Assembly: GCA_036927565.1 (NCBI GenBank)
Contig: JAYESD010000003.1
Location: 82,877,311 to 82,941,310 of the forward strand
Direction: 5' to 3'
Source: Tuctoria greenei
Lineage: Eukaryota; Streptophyta; Magnoliopsida; Poales; Poaceae
DNA length: 64,000 nt
Shown here piece by piece: positions 20,577 to 32,110 of this stretch. A program made the position numbers and the translations under genes. Each line of letters opens with the position of its first letter. Position 1 is the stretch's first letter. The notes beneath the pieces were generated by a model. It was not told the DNA's origin, searched no databases, and worked only from the letters and a program-made list of their open reading frames with translations.

Positions 20577-21681
20577 GACTTTTCTCCTTTTGTCCCTTGT
20601 AACGCCAATTTTGTAATCCAGTACTTTTGATTAATGAAATCCTCTTTTTTGCCTTGAATTTCACTTTGTCTTCAATATACCGTGTCATATCTTGTTGGCC
20701 CCCTGGTACATGTGTACAATTGAAATGTGTACATGTACCAAAGGTTGTGGCAGTATGCTGACGACTTGAATGCTTCGCACTTGTAGATTTCAGATCTGAA
20801 GTCTTTCATTCTGAGGCGACGAAGACAGACCACCTGGGATGGTCGAAGCTTGGTAGCTCCGACGTCATCCACTATCAACATTTTAAACGTTGACGTCAGA
20901 CATATCTTGGAGGATGTCGGAGCTTAGTAGCTCTGGCATCGTCCACTATTGCTGTGAATTTTTGCTTTTCCTGCACATTAAAGGCAAGAGAGAAAGTAAA
21001 ATTCGTCCTCTTGCCTATAAATTGTTGTGACTTATTGTTCTTATTTGGACTTTAGATCCGAAGCAACTCAACGTGATAACAAGCGTTTTGATATAGTATT
21101 TCTAGATCTGCATGCCTTTTTAGTACTCACCCTACTAAGGCCTGTCGGGGTGTAGGTAGAGCGGCGTACTTAGGGTGCAGGAACTGGCTATGTCGATAGC
21201 ACACTCCGGACCTATGTTGGATTGGCGTTCAGGCAAGTAGACTATGTAGTGATGTTAAGATCCAAAAAGACTATCAATAAGACTTGTAATGCATGTGAAT
21301 TACTTGGAACAAAGCTCAAAAAGATTTGTACAACTTCATTATAGAAAAGTGGGGTAAAAATAATATGATATATTGAGCCTTGTACAAAAAGTAGATGCAT
21401 GTGGAGTCTGTTTCCACATAACAATGCCTTTCATTATAGGTCCGACTTACAGGGGAGACAAGGACACACTTAGAGTCCTGGACCATGCTAAATGTGCTAT
21501 ACATCTTGTACTAGCCCAGTGCAAGTAGTTACACTTTTAGTGCTGTGACTGTTTCAAGCATTACTTGAACTTCCCGGACCCTCATAGAGGGGTCCAGATG
21601 TTCTCACGGAGGACTTGCTCGTCTCTGTATAATGACTCTACAACATGCATTGTGTGTAATTATAGACTCACCTCCGTGATT
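20577..21681. other. Tat-A intergenic region between aORF and pol 3' ends
   Basis: This is a 1.1-kb noncoding stretch between two convergent genes. Just after the aORF, ATTAATGAAATCC (near 20630) could belong to a poly(A) region. A conserved inverted repeat (GGTACATG ... CATGTACC, 20705-20739) adjoins a purine tract on the minus strand, CCAGGGGGCCA (20706-20696). Short GCTCCGACGTCATCCACTATC-like units repeat around 20850-20950. No reading frame resembles a protein. Confidence 0.6.
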
Positions 21682-21811
21682 CTAAGCATAAAACTTACGG
21701 AGGTGCTCGATGTTCCAAGGATTTGGGAGCGGGATCCCATCCTCTGTTGCCAAGCGAACGCATCCTGGTAGAGATACTTTAATGACTCAGAAGTGACCCT
21801 CGCAGTTGGGG
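21682..21811 (-). pseudogene. pol: Tat-A pol C-terminal tail
   Basis: Read on the minus strand this gives VRLATEDGIPLPNPWNIEHLR and a stop at 21684-21682. It is the same ending as Tat-B pol (38000-38070). It is separated from the rest of the integrase by CRM-C; removing CRM-C and one GAAAG restores continuity with 26351. Confidence 0.85.
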
Positions 21812-21816
21812 GAAAG

Positions 21817-22721
21817 TGACGAGTACATCACTTCTATGGATACAAACAACAATACATTGAACTTACAAGATGCAATTAATAGAGTTCATACACAACAATT
21901 AATTTCAGAGGTGAGCTCATTTCTTATATGCTTCCTTCTATGTTTTTGAGCATAGATTGCTACCTAATGATTTAATTGTGATTAGGATGCATCGAGAGGT
22001 TCAAATAGTACTTGGAGGAAGTATTAGGGACGTGTAGGACCAGATAATTCGTTCAAAGAAGATGGAAACCGAGCCAAACTCAAAATCGTGTCCAACTCGG
22101 AGTCCAAGAGCAGTACGCACTAAAACAGACGCCCAAGACGCATATGAACTCCGTTTTGGAAGTTCTACATATGCACAGAAAGGGGATAGGATAAACTCTC
22201 CAATGGAGCTGGTCCCATGTCAAAATTATTCCGGAGTCGACAGAAATCGTCGAAACAAAATAAAGTACAGAATCTGTTAGGGTGCTGCGCCACCGTACTG
22301 GGCCATCGGGCCATGTATCAAGTCTAAGTCCATTATTTTCGTATCTTAGGGTTAGGTGACGACCCCAACACCCCCTTGGACGTCCTCCCACCTATATATA
22401 ATCCATAGTAGCCGCCATGAACAATTGGGTTTTGCTTAGATCAATAATATCGCTGTTCTACGGTTTGTGAAACCCCAACTTTGCGATTTCAAATCGTGTC
22501 TTCTACGTTCTTGCTTGTGTTCTCGGTTGCACTTGCAGGGATTAGCCATCTTGGCAAGGTAAATCGTGTGAAGCAAGGTTGATAACCAATGGAGCGGTGG
22601 TGTATTGATTGCAGGAGTTTTTCGTATTCTACTCGAGAGCCTCGGATCATCAACGTCGAGATATCCATCAATCGACTTATCCATTACCTTTCGGAAGATC
22701 GGGCCTAAACTTTACTCATCA
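21817..22721 (+). repeat. CRM-C 5' LTR
   Basis: It begins TGACGAGTACATCAC (TGATGAGGACATCAC in its partner) and ends TACTCATCA before the primer site TGGTATCAGAT (22724-22734). A TATA box TATATATAA lies at 22394-22402. The U5 part (ACGGTTTGTGAAACCCCAAC, then CTTGCAGGGATTAGCC) closely matches CRM-D, showing common descent. Confidence 0.88.
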
Positions 22722-23921
22722 ATTGGTATCAGATTTCCGGGTTTCCCGTTAGGTAATTCTTCTATTCTTTCAATTTGTTTTGTTTTCATACCTAGAGTCC
22801 ACAAAAAAGCCACAAAAACTTGTAGTTTAGTAGATCTATTCATCACCTTGTCCAAACCACCATTGAGCCTTTGCAACTTTGTTATTCAGTTTGGTTTTGT
22901 TGATTTTGTGTTCGTGGTTGAGTCATATTGCTGGTTTAGAAGTGTTTTTTGGTATTAGTTTGAGTTTTGCATTGTGTCGATTCATCTCTTTGAATCATTT
23001 CATCACGTCTAGATTAGATTCATCTATGTCCAGTTCGGTATTTTGATCATATCTCACACATACGAACTTGAAATTCTTAGTTCTTGTACTTTATGGAAAG
23101 CTGAAGAAGTTCTTTACAACTTTCGTATTCATAAGTTCTCCAGAAAACGGAATTATCATGGTCAAAAGGGCATTAGATCTGAATTTGTTCTCGACCTAGA
23201 ATTTCTGATCAGTCTTTTTTTTGGGGCAATATCTCCTATTGTTCTTGTCCAAAATAGTTCTTCCATATATTGAAAGTACAGAGAAGAGATATATCTACAA
23301 TCTTGCTGTTGTAAGTTTTCTATTTGGAGCCTCTAAGTATGCCTATTTGTCCATGGACGATTGAGCAGAAAATCTGTGACAGACCCACGAGATATCTTTG
23401 ATTGCTTTTTATTGTGTTCTTATTTTTGCAGCACATTCTTAAAAAAAAAGAAAAAGAAAAAGGCAAGTGCAAGACTAGATACAAAATCCACACAAAAAAA
23501 GAAGAAAAAAACAACAAAAAAGAACAGAAGTGCTTGCATTCTTTGTGTCATCTAGTTTTGTCTCATGTCTTGCTAGCTTGAACTATTAGGAACACATTTA
23601 GGCCAGCAAATTTGACAAGTACTTTGGACACTTATTCAACTTTACTATCTGATTTCATTATTGCTAATCCTTGCTACATATAAAGTATCATCCAAGCTAC
23701 ACCTTACTCTTGAACAGAATCGATACACCGTTGCAATCATCCCACGCTTCATTGGTTTCTTCATGCCGTCCACCATTTGCCACCTGCAGTGTCGGTAAGA
23801 ACAATTGTAAGAGCGTGGTAAGACGCTTGAGAGTGTGTGATTCCACTTCCACTTTACCATTATACTTTGTAGTTGATAGGGATAACATATTCTTTTGTTG
23901 TCTTTTGTTTGCTACTAACAA
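22722..23921 (+). other. CRM-C leader
   Basis: A 1.2-kb T-rich untranslated leader runs from the primer site to the gag start. It contains an A-rich run at 23440-23520 and a TACTAACA splice-branch-like motif just before the gag ATG. It matches the CRM-D leader in layout and partly in sequence (for example GTGTCGGTAAGAACA, GTGGTAAGACGCTTGAG). No gene is supported. Confidence 0.6.
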
Positions 23922-24430
23922 TGTCAGGTAAAAGCAATAATCATGCATTATATGCTGATATGATTGACGTGATGAAGACGGTGATGGAGTTGCTCACTAA
24001 GAATAAAACATCAACCAAGGATTCACATAACATTAAGACAAACTTTACAACACCTTCCACAAGAAGTAATTACATTCTCCTATCTCTTCCTTCTTATTAT
24101 GGTTTTGGTTGCGATGAATATATTGCCTGGGAAATATAGTTGGATAAAATTTTTGGACAATGTCATATGTGTGAGAGGTGAAAGATTAAAAATGTTGCAG
24201 GTGCATTAGTAGGTTGTGCATTAACTTGGTGGAACAATTTAAATGATTTAGAAAAACCTCGAACATGGAAGGATATGAAAATTTGTATGCGAGAAACTTT
24301 TATAAATGTATCTAATTGCAAAGATGAAGTGCATCAATTTGAGGAGAAATTTCTTGCTGTACCTCCTTTTGTTTCTAACGTTTTGCAGGACAATATGGAA
24401 AATAATGTAGGTGATGCAAAAGAGAATTAG
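23921..24430 (+). pseudogene. gag: CRM-C gag relic
   Basis: The ATG at 23921 gives MSGKSNNHALYADMIDVMK, in register with the CRM-D N terminus (DMMKTM). The next part, with stops and frame changes, retains capsid-like matches to CRM-D: FTTPSTRSNY versus FTIPSFSGAY, and ALTWWNNL versus AIIWWNEL followed by PRTWKDMK versus PPTWDRLK. It is interrupted at 24137 (TAG) and 24428. No zinc knuckle remains. It is a decayed capsid gene that cannot assemble particles. Confidence 0.65.
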
Positions 24431-25447
24431 GCTTTCGACAACACTTGTGAAATTTTAGATGGATCAACTCATAATGCACTCGAAATCACTGCTGAAAGTG
24501 GTAAGGCAAAACATTCTACAAACACAGAAGGTGAGAAGTTTTTGTATGTTATGAAATTTTCCACCAATCATGCTATTTTCGAGGAGCAACTATTAGAATC
24601 ATTTATTTATACACCAATGTCACATGTTGATCTTCCTGCTGATCGTTGCGCTAAGAAAGAGTTGTGTGCTGATAATTATATTGTACCTATGCTAGAACAA
24701 TCAAATAAATTCGATACTTTATTACCCACTTGTGCTGAAATTAAGAATTTGATTCCAATTACTTGAGAAAATGATGAACAAAAATCGTTATCTTCTCTAA
24801 ATACCTTGGGATATATTGAATTTGACACTCTTTGTGATCTAGATATTGTAGAGAGGAGAATATTTTCCCAATCTGAATTGCCTTTGTTAAGTAGAAATAT
24901 TTTTCATGCTATAGAAAGCTATGAAGATAGTGGTGAATTTATGGTGCATAAAGTTTACATATGTTCCAATGTGCAAGCTCCTTTTCTGCTACAACAACGT
25001 GGTATGTAAATAAATGCACTAATGCTAATAATGCCTTGTCAAGTTTTTCTAGTATTTTTTCCTTGCAGCGGAGAAAGCAAATAAAACAGAAGCATTGTTC
25101 GCTGCGGTTGTGCAATATGGACAGCGCTCATATTATCCGCAAAAGCCTCTTTCCTGGACATACGAGCAAGCCGAGGACGGCTTGTCATAAAGAAGGGGAG
25201 AATGATGAGATCATGCACGTTATCATTGCACCTACAAACATGACACAACGTTTATTTGTTTGGGATCCTGGCTCAAGTGAATGTGCACTTTTATTTGATG
25301 GACAAGATCAATATGGCGCACTATGTCGTCCACCACCTTGGCCTCCTTCATTCATGCATACAAAAAGATTTGATAGCGTTGCATATTTGGACCAACACAT
25401 GAGAGAAGATGAACTTGAGTCAAGGATGACTCCAATTCAAGAAGGGA
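24431..25447 (+). other. CRM-C internal region with unrecognised reading frames
   Basis: Three open stretches (24542-24766, 24806-25009, 24961-25470) encode protein-like sequence, for example SHVDLPADRCAKKELCADNY, GYIEFDTLCDLDIVERRIF and LFVWDPGSSECALLFDGQDQ. I do not recognise a family. The last stretch ends REDELESRMTPIQEG, homologous to the end of CRM-D pol (EEDELESRTTPIQEG). So unfamiliar sequence has been joined to a pol tail just before the 3' LTR. It could be a captured host fragment or fast-diverged element sequence. Confidence 0.45.
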
Positions 25448-26345
25448 TGATGAGGACATCACTTCTATGAATACAAACAACACTCCATTGAACATACAAG
25501 ATGCAATCAATAGAGTTCATACACAACAAATGATTTCAGAGGTGAGCTCATTCTTATATGTTTCCTTATATGTTTTTGAGCATAGATTGCTACCTAATGA
25601 TTTAACTATGATTAGGATGCATGCAGAGGTTCAAAGAGTACTTGGAGGAAGTATTCGGGACATGGAGGACCAGAGAATTCGTTCAAAGAAGATGGAAACC
25701 GAGCCAAAACTCAAAATCGTGTCCAACTCGAAGTCCAAGAGGAGTACGGACTAAAACGGACGCCCAGGATGCATACGAACTCCGTTTTAGACGTTCTACA
25801 TATGCACGGGAAGGGAAGAGGATACCCTTTCCAATGGCGCTGGTCAAATGTAAAAATTCTTTCAGAGTCGAAGGGAATCGTCAAAACAAAATAAAGTACA
25901 GAATCTATCAGGGTGCTGCGCCACCATATTGGGCCATATATCAAGTCTAAGTCAATTATTTTTGTATCTTAGGATTAGGTCACGACCCCAACACCCCCTT
26001 GGACGTCCTCCCACCTATATATTCTCCATAGTAGCCACCATGAACAATTGAGTTTTGCTCAGATTAATAATATTGCTGTTCATCGGTTTGTGAAACCCCA
26101 ATTCAGCAATTTCAGATTGCTTCTTCTACGTTCTTGCTTGTCTTCTCTGTTGCACTTGCAGGGATTAGCCTTCTTGGCGAGGTCAACCATGTGAAGCACG
26201 GTTGATAACCAACGGAGCAGTGGTGTAGTGATTGCAGGGGTTTTTCGTGTTCTACTCGAGAGCCTCGGATCATCAACGTCGAGATCTCCATCAATCGACT
26301 TATCCATTACCTTTCGGAAGATCGGGACTCATCCTTTACTCATCA
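25448..26345 (+). repeat. CRM-C 3' LTR
   Basis: This is the 898-bp partner of 21817-22721. The first 300 bases hold an open frame (25467-25754) with an arrangement like the LTR-encoded end of CRM-D pol: INRVHTQQMISEVSSF, then EHRLLPNDL. A purine-rich CAAGAAGGGA lies just before the LTR. Confidence 0.88.
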
Positions 26346-26350
26346 GAAAG

Positions 26351-27853
26351 TTTGTTCATCCCTTCATGGCTTAGTATCTTCCGAAGCACCAGGTCACCTT
26401 CTTAAATTTGTGGATCATGTACATGCCTTTGATGATAGCGCTGGAGCACTTGGCAATAACGTGCATTCCGAACAGCTGCTTGGCCCCTTCCCTCGTCGAC
26501 GAGGTCAAGGTCTTCACGCCAGAATTGGTCCTGCGTGGCTTCTTCGAAGGTATGGACGCGGAGGGACCCCAAGGTGATCTTTGGAGGAAGGACTGCTTCA
26601 GCTCCGTACACTAGGATGAATAGAGTCTCCCTAGTTGACCGGTTAGGTGTTGTCCTATTCGCCCATAATGTGGACGGAAGCTCTTCAATCCAGTTAGCTC
26701 TGTGCTTTTTCAAGCGCTCATATGTGCGTGTCTTGAGTCCTTTTCAGATTTCTGCATTTGCTCTCTCGGCTTGTCCATTGCTTGCTGGATGAGCTACTGA
26801 GGCGTAACTAAGTTGAATACTGAGATCTTCGCAATATTCTTGCAATGCAGCACATGTAAATTGAGTTCTGATGTCAGTTATGACTTTGTTTGGAGCTCCA
26901 AATCTGCATATAATGTACTTCAAGAACTTGATTGCAGGTTGTTTGTTGATTGTTACTACTAGAGTTGCTTCGGGCCACTTGGTGAACTTGTCGATGGCGA
27001 CATATAGGAACCTGTAACCTCCGACGGCTTTTGGGAAAGGTCCCAAGATGTCCATGCCCCACACAGCGAATGGCCATGTAGGAGGTATCATTTGTAGTGA
27101 TTGAGTCGGTGTGTGAATTTGTTTGGCATGGAACTGACACGCTTCACATTTTTTCACTAGCTCAATCGCATCCTAAAGTACTATAGGCCAGTAAAAGCCA
27201 TCCCGAAAGGCTTTACCGACCAACATGCGAGAAGAAGCATGGTTCCCGCACTCGCCTCCATGGATGTCCGCGAGAAGCTCGCGACATCCTTCCCTTACAA
27301 TGCATTGCATTAGGATGCCATTGGCACCGCGTCTGTAGAGATCCCCTTCTACCAACGCATATCTTTTAGCCAATTTGACAATCCGGTCAGTGGATATACT
27401 ATCTTCAGGAAAGATATTGTCTTTCAAGTAGCTCCAGATCTCCGAGATCCATGCATCGGAACTAACTTGAGCTTCTGAGTCTTGCGTGCTGGGTTGCTCG
27501 GAGCTTCCGACGGCACCTACGACCCTTGGTAGACGCCATGGTAGCAGGTTCACGGGGACCGCCAGCTTCGAGGTGCTGATCTTGCCCCCTTCGCTCAGTT
27601 CGGCAGACTGAGCTGTTGGTTTTGACAACCTCCAAACGAAGATTCCGTCAGGGGTCGGAGCTCCGGTTCAGGATTTCGACGAGAGTTCATCGGCTTCGGA
27701 GTTATGAAGGCGTTAAATATGATGGAGATCCAGGACTTCAAAGTCCTTCTGAAGCCTCTGGACTTCAAGGAGATAAGCAGCTAACTGAGAATTGTTGCAG
27801 GAGCATTCACCTTTCACTTATTTGATGATGAGTTGTGAATCTCCCTTGACCAA
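26351..27853 (-). pseudogene. pol: Tat-A integrase, broken
   Basis: On the minus strand the zinc region reads HGGECGNHASS...CEACQFHAKQ (27260-27110). The core shows WGMDILGPF, then ITDIRTQF, where Tat-B has ITDNGTQF (first and second Asp kept, neighbours changed), and NGQAERANAEI with the catalytic Glu. The C-terminal part (YERLKKHRANWIEELP, VYGAEAVLPP) runs to GMNKLS at 26351, where CRM-C interrupts. Stops lie near 27173, 26742 and 26402. Integrase would insert the cDNA; this copy is split and interrupted. Confidence 0.85.
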
Positions 27854-28534
27854 TAGCTATTTTACACCATAAGATAGTTCCACCTTGAGTCCATAGATGA
27901 GGGATTCATACTCCGCCATATCGTTGGTTGCCTTGAAATCAAGGTGTACTATGTACTTGACCTTCTCTCCGGTCAGAGCCAGGAGAAGTATTCCAGCTCC
28001 GGCCCCTTGCTTCTGCATGGAGCCATCGAAGTAGAGGGTCCAGTGAGGCTCAACGAATACCGAAACTTTGAGCTCTGGTTTCTTCTCACTGTGGCCCCCA
28101 GGGTTTGATGGAGAGGGGGTCCACTCCGCCACAAAGTCGGCCAAGGCTTGACTTTTAATTGCTTGTCTCGACATGAATTCTAGATTGAATTCTGCAAGCT
28201 TCGCTGCCCATTTTGCAATGCTACCGGTAGAATTAGGATTATGCAAAATTGCACGTAGTGGAAAAGAAGTTACCACTGGTATTCTGTGGGATTGGAAGTA
28301 GTGACGAAGCTTTATTGAGGCGATAAGAACTACGTAAAGCAGTTTATGCACCTCAATGTATCTTTTCTTGGCGTCATGTAGTACTTCACTGATGAAGTAC
28401 ATAGGGCGTTGGATGGTCCGGACCCTTTCAGAAGGACCCGGAGCTTCCTCTCCATCGACCCGGACCCTGCTGAAAGGTCCCGGATCTTCCGGTTGTGCTT
28501 CTTGGACCTCCCAGAGGGGTCCAAAACTCCTCAT
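27854..28534 (-). pseudogene. pol: Tat-A RNase H region (second half of gypsy RNase H and archaeal-type RNase H)
   Basis: The minus-strand frame begins in a Ser/Gly/Pro linker. It then reads PMYFISEVLHDAKKRY and HKLLYVVLIASIKLRHYF (remnant gypsy RNase H), followed by SQALADFVAEWTPSP. A second RNase H domain starts at WTLYFDGSMQKQGAGAG. Here the first catalytic Asp (DGS) is intact, as is the Glu in MAEYESL. The frame stops at 27857 (TAA after LSYGVK), and the rest of the domain is only recognisable in shifted frames to about 27630. Dual RNase H is known for the Tat group. Confidence 0.82.
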
Positions 28535-29710
28535 TGTTCAACCCGGATCTCATTGGGAAGATCCAAACACTTTGGTTAGCCAGGTGAACCTCCTCAGACG
28601 AATGAGGTTTATCTCCTAGCACTTCAAGTGGTTCTGGACCCTCCAGGAGGGGTCTGGACTCCTGGACTGAATGTGGTTCCGATCTTTCCGCGACCAGCAC
28701 CATACTGACAACTTCGGTGGTTTTCGAAATGTAAAGCAGTAGAGGCTCACCAGGATTCGGAGCTACCAAGATTGGTAGTGTGGTGAGGAGCTGTTTTAGC
28801 TCTTGAAACGCCTTTTCTGCTTCTTCAGACCAATGAAATGGTCCGGACTTCCTCAACAGTTTGAAGAAGGGTAGCGCCCGTTCTGCTAGTCTTCATATAA
28901 ACTGGCTGAGCGCAGCTAGACATCCAGTCAACTTTTGGACATCTTTAATATGGGTTGGGGGCTGTATTTATTCTATAGCCTTGATCTTCATCGGATTTGC
29001 TTCGATTCCTCGATGAGTCACCAAGAACCCTAGAAGCTTTCTGGAGCTAACCCCGAAGACACACTTGTCTCGGTTCAGCTTGGTGCGCGTAGTGCGCATC
29101 TTGTCGAAGACGGCTTGTATGTTGTCACGGTGTGACTCCTTGTTTTTGATTTTCACGACGATGTCATCAACATACACCTCCACTAAGTTTCTAATTAGCT
29201 CTCCAAATGTTTTGTACATGGCTTGTACAAATGTTAAAGCAGCATTTTTAAGACCGAATGGCATGGCGGTATAACAATACAATCCATCTACTGTTATGAA
29301 GGCAGTGTGCTCTTCCTCTTCCTTAGACATTTGGATTTGATGATATCCAGAATATGCATCTAAGAAACACAGTAGCTCACACCTGGAGGTGGAGTCCAAT
29401 ATCTGGGCTATTCTACGTAGTGGAAATGGATATTTTGGACATGCCTTATTTAAGGTGGTGTAGTCGATACACATCCGAAGCTTCCCACCGTCCTTGGGTA
29501 CAACAACTAGGTTTGCAAGCCATTTTGGATGGAAGACTTCCCGGATGAATCCAGCTTTGAGCAACTTCTTGATTTCCTGTCGAATGAAGTTTTGTCACTC
29601 TATTGACTGCTTTCAAGGCTTCTGGTGTACAGGCCAAGCGTCTGGGTAAATTTTCAGATTGTGCTAAATCACCTCCCTAGGGATCCTAGGCATTTGTGAT
29701 GGTTGCCAGG
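28428..29710 (-). pseudogene. pol: Tat-A reverse transcriptase and start of RNase H
   Basis: The minus-strand sequence shows FIREVFHPKWLANLVVVPKD, RMCIDYTTLNKACPKYPFP, LDAYSGYHQIQMS, MPFGLKNAALTF and the catalytic YVDD (VEVYVDDIVVK), at 29564-28968. A TAG at about 28968 interrupts the thumb region. The frame resumes at 28856 with KSGPFHWSEEAEKAFQELK and LVAPNPGEPLLLYIS, the start of gypsy RNase H. It then enters a Pro/Ser/Gly linker (about 28680-28390) rich in GGTCCGGACC units before RNase H resumes. Upstream, 29710-29565 is shifted in frame. RT polymerase motifs are all still present. Confidence 0.85.
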
Positions 29711-29792
29711 CAAACAGGTCGACATTAGTCCGGAGGAAAGTGGTGAGCGCGAGTTCCTATTTGTTTTTCAGACCTCTCGATATACGGGTAGT

Positions 29793-31214
29793 CTAAGCAG
29801 CATCAGAACCAATTTTGACGACTTTGACGGGAATGTCGGTGTCGCCGCTTGGATGCACACGAGGTGCGGAGGTAGAGCCTTTATGATGAATGCTTGGAGG
29901 ATTCGAAGCTAGCTCCTTATCGGAAGCTTCCTCTTGCGCTGTGATAAGCGCATAGAGTTCTTCCAGTGCAGTAACTCCTGCGGTACAGTCTCCGCGGATC
30001 CGGAGAACGCCCATTGGTGTCGGCATCTTCAACACCAAATAACCATAATGAGCAGCAACCATAAACTTGTATAAAGCTGGCCTGCCCAAAATGGCATTGA
30101 AAGGCAGACTGATCTGCGCGACGTCAAAGATCAATTTCTCGGTTTTGTAGTTCTCCTGGGTCCCAGAGATCACTGGGAGTGTAATGGAACCAAGAGGAGT
30201 AATGGTTCTCGGACCTACTCCAGAGAAAGGTCGGGATGGGCGAAGGTTTGAAGGCCGGAGCTGAAGCTTAACGAAAGCTTCAACGCTTATGAGGTTTAGC
30301 CCGGAACCTCCATCCACCATGACATGGTGGATTTGGATATTGTTAATGGTGGGTGACACCACCAACGGTAGTTGACCAGCCCCGATCACATTTCGGGGGC
30401 AGTCCGATGCATCGAAAATGATGTGTGTATCCATCCACTTCCGATGCGGTTCCGCCTTAGCAGCGGGAGCTACCATGGCCTTGTCCCACCGCATTGTCTT
30501 GAGGATGCGGTGAGAGGTGATGTCCCGAGAACCACCATAGATGGTGTTCAATGTCTTCTGACGTTCGTCGTCAGAAACGTCAGAGTCGTCAGCAGTGTTG
30601 TAGACGACTTTCAAGACCTTTTGGGGTCCTGGAAACCTAGCTCTTCTTCAGCCGGAGCTTCGTCAACTTTTTGTTTTCCTTCCCTTTGATGGAAGGGAGC
30701 TTCTTCCCGTTGCTTATTGTAGCGTTCGGCATGGTTCTGGATCTCCCGACACTCTTCCAAGCAGTGTCGGTTTGTCTTGTGGATTGGACACCATGCTTTT
30801 GTACTGTTGCCGTCCTCTGATGAAGGTCGAGGTCGCATCTCGGGGCGTGGCCCCCAACTTATAGAAGTTGTAGCAGTAGCAGCTGGAGCAACGGCCGACG
30901 GCTTCTTTTTGCCGTTGGGCTTCTTCTTCTTCTTGCCACTATTGGAGGTGGAAGCTTCAGTTTTGGAGGACTTCTGGTTGGCCTCCGGAGCTGGCTTGGA
31001 GTGCATTTCACGGCCCTCCGCAGCTCTAGCACATTTGTCGACTAGGCTGAAGAATTTCGTGACGCTGGTAACTTCTTTAATAGCAACCTTTTCTAGCATC
31101 TTCTTATCTCGAACACCTTGTCTGAATCCAACAATAACAGAGATGCTCAAGATTGAAGAAATGGTATTTCGTACCTGAGAGAACCGCTGGATGAAGGACC
31201 GTTGCGATTCCCCC
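29793..31214 (-). pseudogene. gag-pol: Tat-A gag 3' part and protease
   Basis: This continues the Tat-A gag after Tat-B. On the minus strand, SFIQRFSQVRN and FRQGVRDKKMLEKVAIK finish the capsid. A Lys-rich stretch follows, then the zinc-knuckle-like CPIHKTNRHCLEEC (near 30780-30740), of CX2HX4HX4C form. A frameshift at about 30612 leads to the protease frame (30614-29793). Its active site is VDGGSGLNLIS, with flap and C-terminal motifs ILGRPALYKFMVAAHYGYL. The end (DTDIPVKVVKIGSDA) is the junction to RT. Both parts align almost throughout with Tat-B. Confidence 0.83.
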
Positions 31215-32073
31215 TGTCGGTACCCTGGAAACCGTACACCCCTTGAGGTTACAAAGATCTCAAAGGAAAGTCATCTACTTGATTTGAAGACCTTCGGAGG
31301 CCACATGTCAGATATAATCGGACCCGCTTCTCCAACATGGTTAATCCCAGGGTCGCCACGTGTACTATCAAACCGGAGCTACCTCCCACAAGGGGGAAGC
31401 TCCGAGCTATGTACCGAAATGGCACCTCCGGACTTAACCCCAGACCGAGAGAAGCTCCGGACCTGACACGTGTTAGGTAGCTCCGCAGCTACCTGTTTCC
31501 CACAATATGCTCCGGAGCTACCACATGTCCATCCGTCGGATCTTCAGCCTCTAACCTCTGGAAGACTCCACAACGGCTTCGGATCTTCAAAGGGGAATCA
31601 AGGACTTCAAGACCCGATTAAGTGTCATTAATACCATATTAATGACACATGATCAGGATGACCTTAATTACCAATAATGGTGCTGTCAAAGCCCATTACC
31701 CAGTCATTAAGGACAATTAAACGTGTTGAATGAGTATCAATACTAGTAACCGTCGGGGCCACATGTCGGGCCAGGCTAACTTGTAACGGCCTGCCCTTGT
31801 ACTATAAAAGGGCAGGCCGGCCACAGACTCGACACGTTCAGTGACGCTACACATGCGCTATAGACACTCGTCACAAGCTCATACAGCTAATACAACACCA
31901 ACACACCCGTGGAGTAGGGTATTACGCTCAGGCGGCCCGAACCACGTAAATCTCTGTGTCTCCTGTGCCATTTACAATTCACCTTCTTGAATCTCCGCGC
32001 GCCCACACCGAACATCAAACTCCTCGAACACTTTAGTAGTGTCGGGAGATCTACCGGATCCTAACCACCGACA
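31215..32073 (+). repeat. Tat-B 5' LTR (859 bp)
   Basis: The LTR starts TGTCGGTACCC and ends CTAACCACCGACA. U3 is rich in GGAGCTACC/AGCTCCGG motifs (31373-31545) with CACGTG sites. A 12-bp-arm inverted repeat lies at 31622-31648. TATAAAAG is at 31803-31810. Confidence 0.95.
31803..31810 (+). promoter_or_regulatory. TATA box of Tat-B LTR
   Basis: ACTATAAAAGGGCAGG lies in the 5' LTR, and the matching TATAAAAG at 43959-43966 in the 3' LTR. The same CTATAAAAGG context occurs on the minus strand in Tat-A (45476-45469). Confidence 0.75.
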
Positions 32074-32075
32074 GT

Positions 32076-32087
32076 TGGCGCGCCAGG
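32076..32087 (+). other. Tat-B primer binding site
   Basis: TGGCGCGCCAGG starts two bases after the LTR end, followed by AAGGGGCGCC. This is the primer-site type of grass Tat elements. Tat-A has the related TGGCACCAGG on the minus strand. I do not assign the tRNA. Confidence 0.75.
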
Positions 32088-32110
32088 AAGGGGCGCCTGA
32101 GATTTCAAGA

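Larger units (their letters stand above)
21812..26350 (+). mobile_element. CRM-C: non-autonomous gypsy element related to CRM-D, in Tat-A integrase
   Basis: The element (21817-26345, 4529 bp) is flanked by GAAAG at 21812-21816 and 26346-26350, in the codons for the end of Tat-A integrase. LTR ends are TGA...TCA, and the primer site TGGTATCAGAT matches CRM-D. The interior is only 2.7 kb. It has a degenerate gag relic and an unrecognised reading region, and no RT or integrase. LTRs differ by about 9 percent over 230 bases. It would depend on a CRM-D-like element for enzymes. Confidence 0.85.
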
